A stretch of 16,049 bases of DNA from CAZPWQ01 sp964590495 (lineage in GTDB: Bacteria > Bacteroidota > Rhodothermia > Balneolales > Balneolaceae): NCBI GenBank assembly GCA_964590495.1, contig CAZPWQ010000084.1, positions 1 through 16,049 of the forward strand, in the 5' to 3' direction. Positions 15,045 through 16,049 of this stretch are shown here, piece by piece. The translations under genes and the position numbers were made by a program. The first letter of the stretch is position 1, and every line of letters starts with the position of its first letter. The notes beneath the pieces are model-generated. The model saw only the letters and a program-made list of their open reading frames with translations, did no database searches and was not told the DNA's origin.

Positions 15045-15974
15045 ATGGACAGGAAAAATTTCATAAAGAACAGTGTATTGACAGGATCAGCCGTGTTAAC
15101 AGGTGCAGGAGCGATGGCGAATTCCGGCCCTAAAAAGGAAAATACCCAAAATAATTTCAAATTGAATTACGCTCCACATTTTGGAATGTTCCGGAATCAT
15201 GCGGGTGACGATCTGCTAGACCAGTTAACATTTATGGCCGAAAGAGGATTTACCGCCCTGGAAGATAACGGAATGAAAGGCAGAGATGTTTCCACTCAGG
15301 AAAGCATTGCCAAAAAAATGGAGTCACTGGATATGCAGATGGGAGTATTTGTAGCTCATCAGATCAATTGGCAAGAGCCCACCCTGACCACCGGTGATAA
15401 GGACCTGTTAGAAGAATTCCTGGTCGATGTAGAGGAATCTGTTGAGGTGGCCAAGAGAGTTAATGCTAAATGGATGACTGTAGTACCCGGACATGTGGAT
15501 TTGGGACTTGAGATGGACTATCAGACAGCAAACGTAGTTGAAGCGTTGCGCCGTGCAAGTGAGATCCTGGAACCGCATGGACTGGTTATGGTGCTCGAAC
15601 CTCTGAATCACTGGACAAATCATCCGGGAATGTTTCTCTCAAAGATACCACAGGCTTATCAGATATGCCGTGCGGTTGATAGTCCCGCATGCAAAATATT
15701 ATTTGATATTTACCATCAGCAAATAACTGAAGGTAATATTATTCCAAATATTGATCAGTCGTGGGAAGAGGTGGCTTATTTTCAAATGGGAGATAATCCG
15801 GGCAGGAACGAACCGGGAACCGGGGAAATCAATTATCAAAACATCTTCAGGCATATACATGACAAAGGGTTTAGCGGAGTACTGGGAATGGAACACGGAA
15901 ACTCAGCCTCCGGCGTAGAAGGCGAACAGGCCGTTATTGATGCCTATGTCGAGGCGGATAGTTTTGAAGTCTAG
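15045..15974 (+). CDS. exported hydroxypyruvate-isomerase-like TIM-barrel sugar isomerase/epimerase
   Basis: 309 residues in the AP-endonuclease-2-like (xylose isomerase-like) TIM-barrel superfamily. Motifs match the hydroxypyruvate isomerase branch: LEPLNHW with Glu185, FDIYHQQ with Asp221 and His224, QMGDNPGRNEPGTGEINY from Gln247, and MEHG with Glu283. Glu185, Asp221, Gln247 and Glu283 fit the usual metal-binding set. The N-terminus (DRKNFIKNSVLTG, then a short hydrophobic run to about residue 26) resembles a Tat signal in which the twin arginine is RK, so export is likely but less sure than for the upstream oxidoreductase. A terminator and 8-bp repeat array separate it from that gene, giving it its own promoter. 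Context suggests isomerisation or epimerisation of a keto-sugar-like product; the true substrate is unknown, and the hydroxypyruvate name is only the family label. Catalytic fold certain, reaction not. Confidence 0.88.
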   Translation: MDRKNFIKNSVLTGSAVLTGAGAMANSGPKKENTQNNFKLNYAPHFGMFRNHAGDDLLDQLTFMAERGFTALEDNGMKGRDVSTQESIAKKMESLDMQMGVFVAHQINWQEPTLTTGDKDLLEEFLVDVEESVEVAKRVNAKWMTVVPGHVDLGLEMDYQTANVVEALRRASEILEPHGLVMVLEPLNHWTNHPGMFLSKIPQAYQICRAVDSPACKILFDIYHQQITEGNIIPNIDQSWEEVAYFQMGDNPGRNEPGTGEINYQNIFRHIHDKGFSGVLGMEHGNSASGVEGEQAVIDAYVEADSFEV

Positions 15975-15979
15975 CATTA

Positions 15980-16020
15980 ACCACTAAGGCACTTAGTGCC
16001 TCGTATGTTAATTCAGTGGT
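15980..16020 (+). terminator. nested hairpin after the isomerase gene
   Basis: An inner hairpin AGGCAC-TTA-GTGCCT (15987-16001) lies inside an outer pair ACCACT (15980-15985) and AGTGGT (16015-16020), five bases past the stop codon. No T-run follows, so it may be a processing or stabilising structure or a dispersed ACTAAGGCACT-type repeat instead of a classic terminator. Confidence 0.4.
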
Positions 16021-16049
16021 AATGGTGTTGCATTATTTGCGGGACCTAC

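Overview
The window looks like chromosome of a Balneolota/Rhodothermota or Bacteroidota-type bacterium. The reasons are a TonB-dependent receptor with an N-terminal carboxypeptidase-regulatory domain next to DUF4249-like lipoproteins, several FG-GAP/VCBS proteins with ASPIC/UnbV tails, Tat-exported Gfo/Idh/MocA and TIM-barrel sugar enzymes, and AT-rich leaders with almost no Shine-Dalgarno sequence. No tRNA, rRNA, transposase, integrase, phage gene or true CRISPR array was seen. The assignment is by gene content only.

Layout. 1-770: C-terminal end of a large FG-GAP/UnbV protein cut by the window edge. 771-1178: intergenic, with a weak terminator and a striking array of six GTGCGCA cores spaced exactly 22 bp apart. 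1179-2855: membrane PAS sensor histidine kinase of the HisKA_2 type with a TTG start. 2934-7350 (minus strand): a three-gene unit read as lipoprotein B, lipoprotein A, TonB-dependent receptor. The two lipoproteins are tandem duplicates that each carry the same leader block and hairpin. 7351-8084: about 730 bp without a gene, packed with at least three families of short dispersed hairpin repeats. 8085-9842 (minus): membrane-anchored FG-GAP protein with a UnbV domain. 9843-10266: divergent intergenic region with palindromes and possible promoters. 10267-15974 (plus): a c-type cytochrome fused to FG-GAP repeats, a membrane-anchored SUMF1/FGE-like protein, a Tat-exported Gfo/Idh/MocA oxidoreductase and an exported hydroxypyruvate-isomerase-like TIM-barrel enzyme.

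How the genes may work together (inference). The minus-strand unit looks like an outer-membrane uptake system: a receptor plus two surface or periplasmic lipoproteins. The plus-strand set, all with export or anchoring signals, suggests periplasmic oxidation and isomerisation of a sugar-like substrate, with the cytochrome as a possible electron outlet. FG-GAP propellers recur in three genes and may be adhesion or scaffold modules. The substrate cannot be read from the sequence.

The best leads outside genes are the 22-bp array upstream of the kinase, the conserved leader plus hairpin in front of both lipoprotein genes, and an 8-bp tandem array in front of the isomerase gene.
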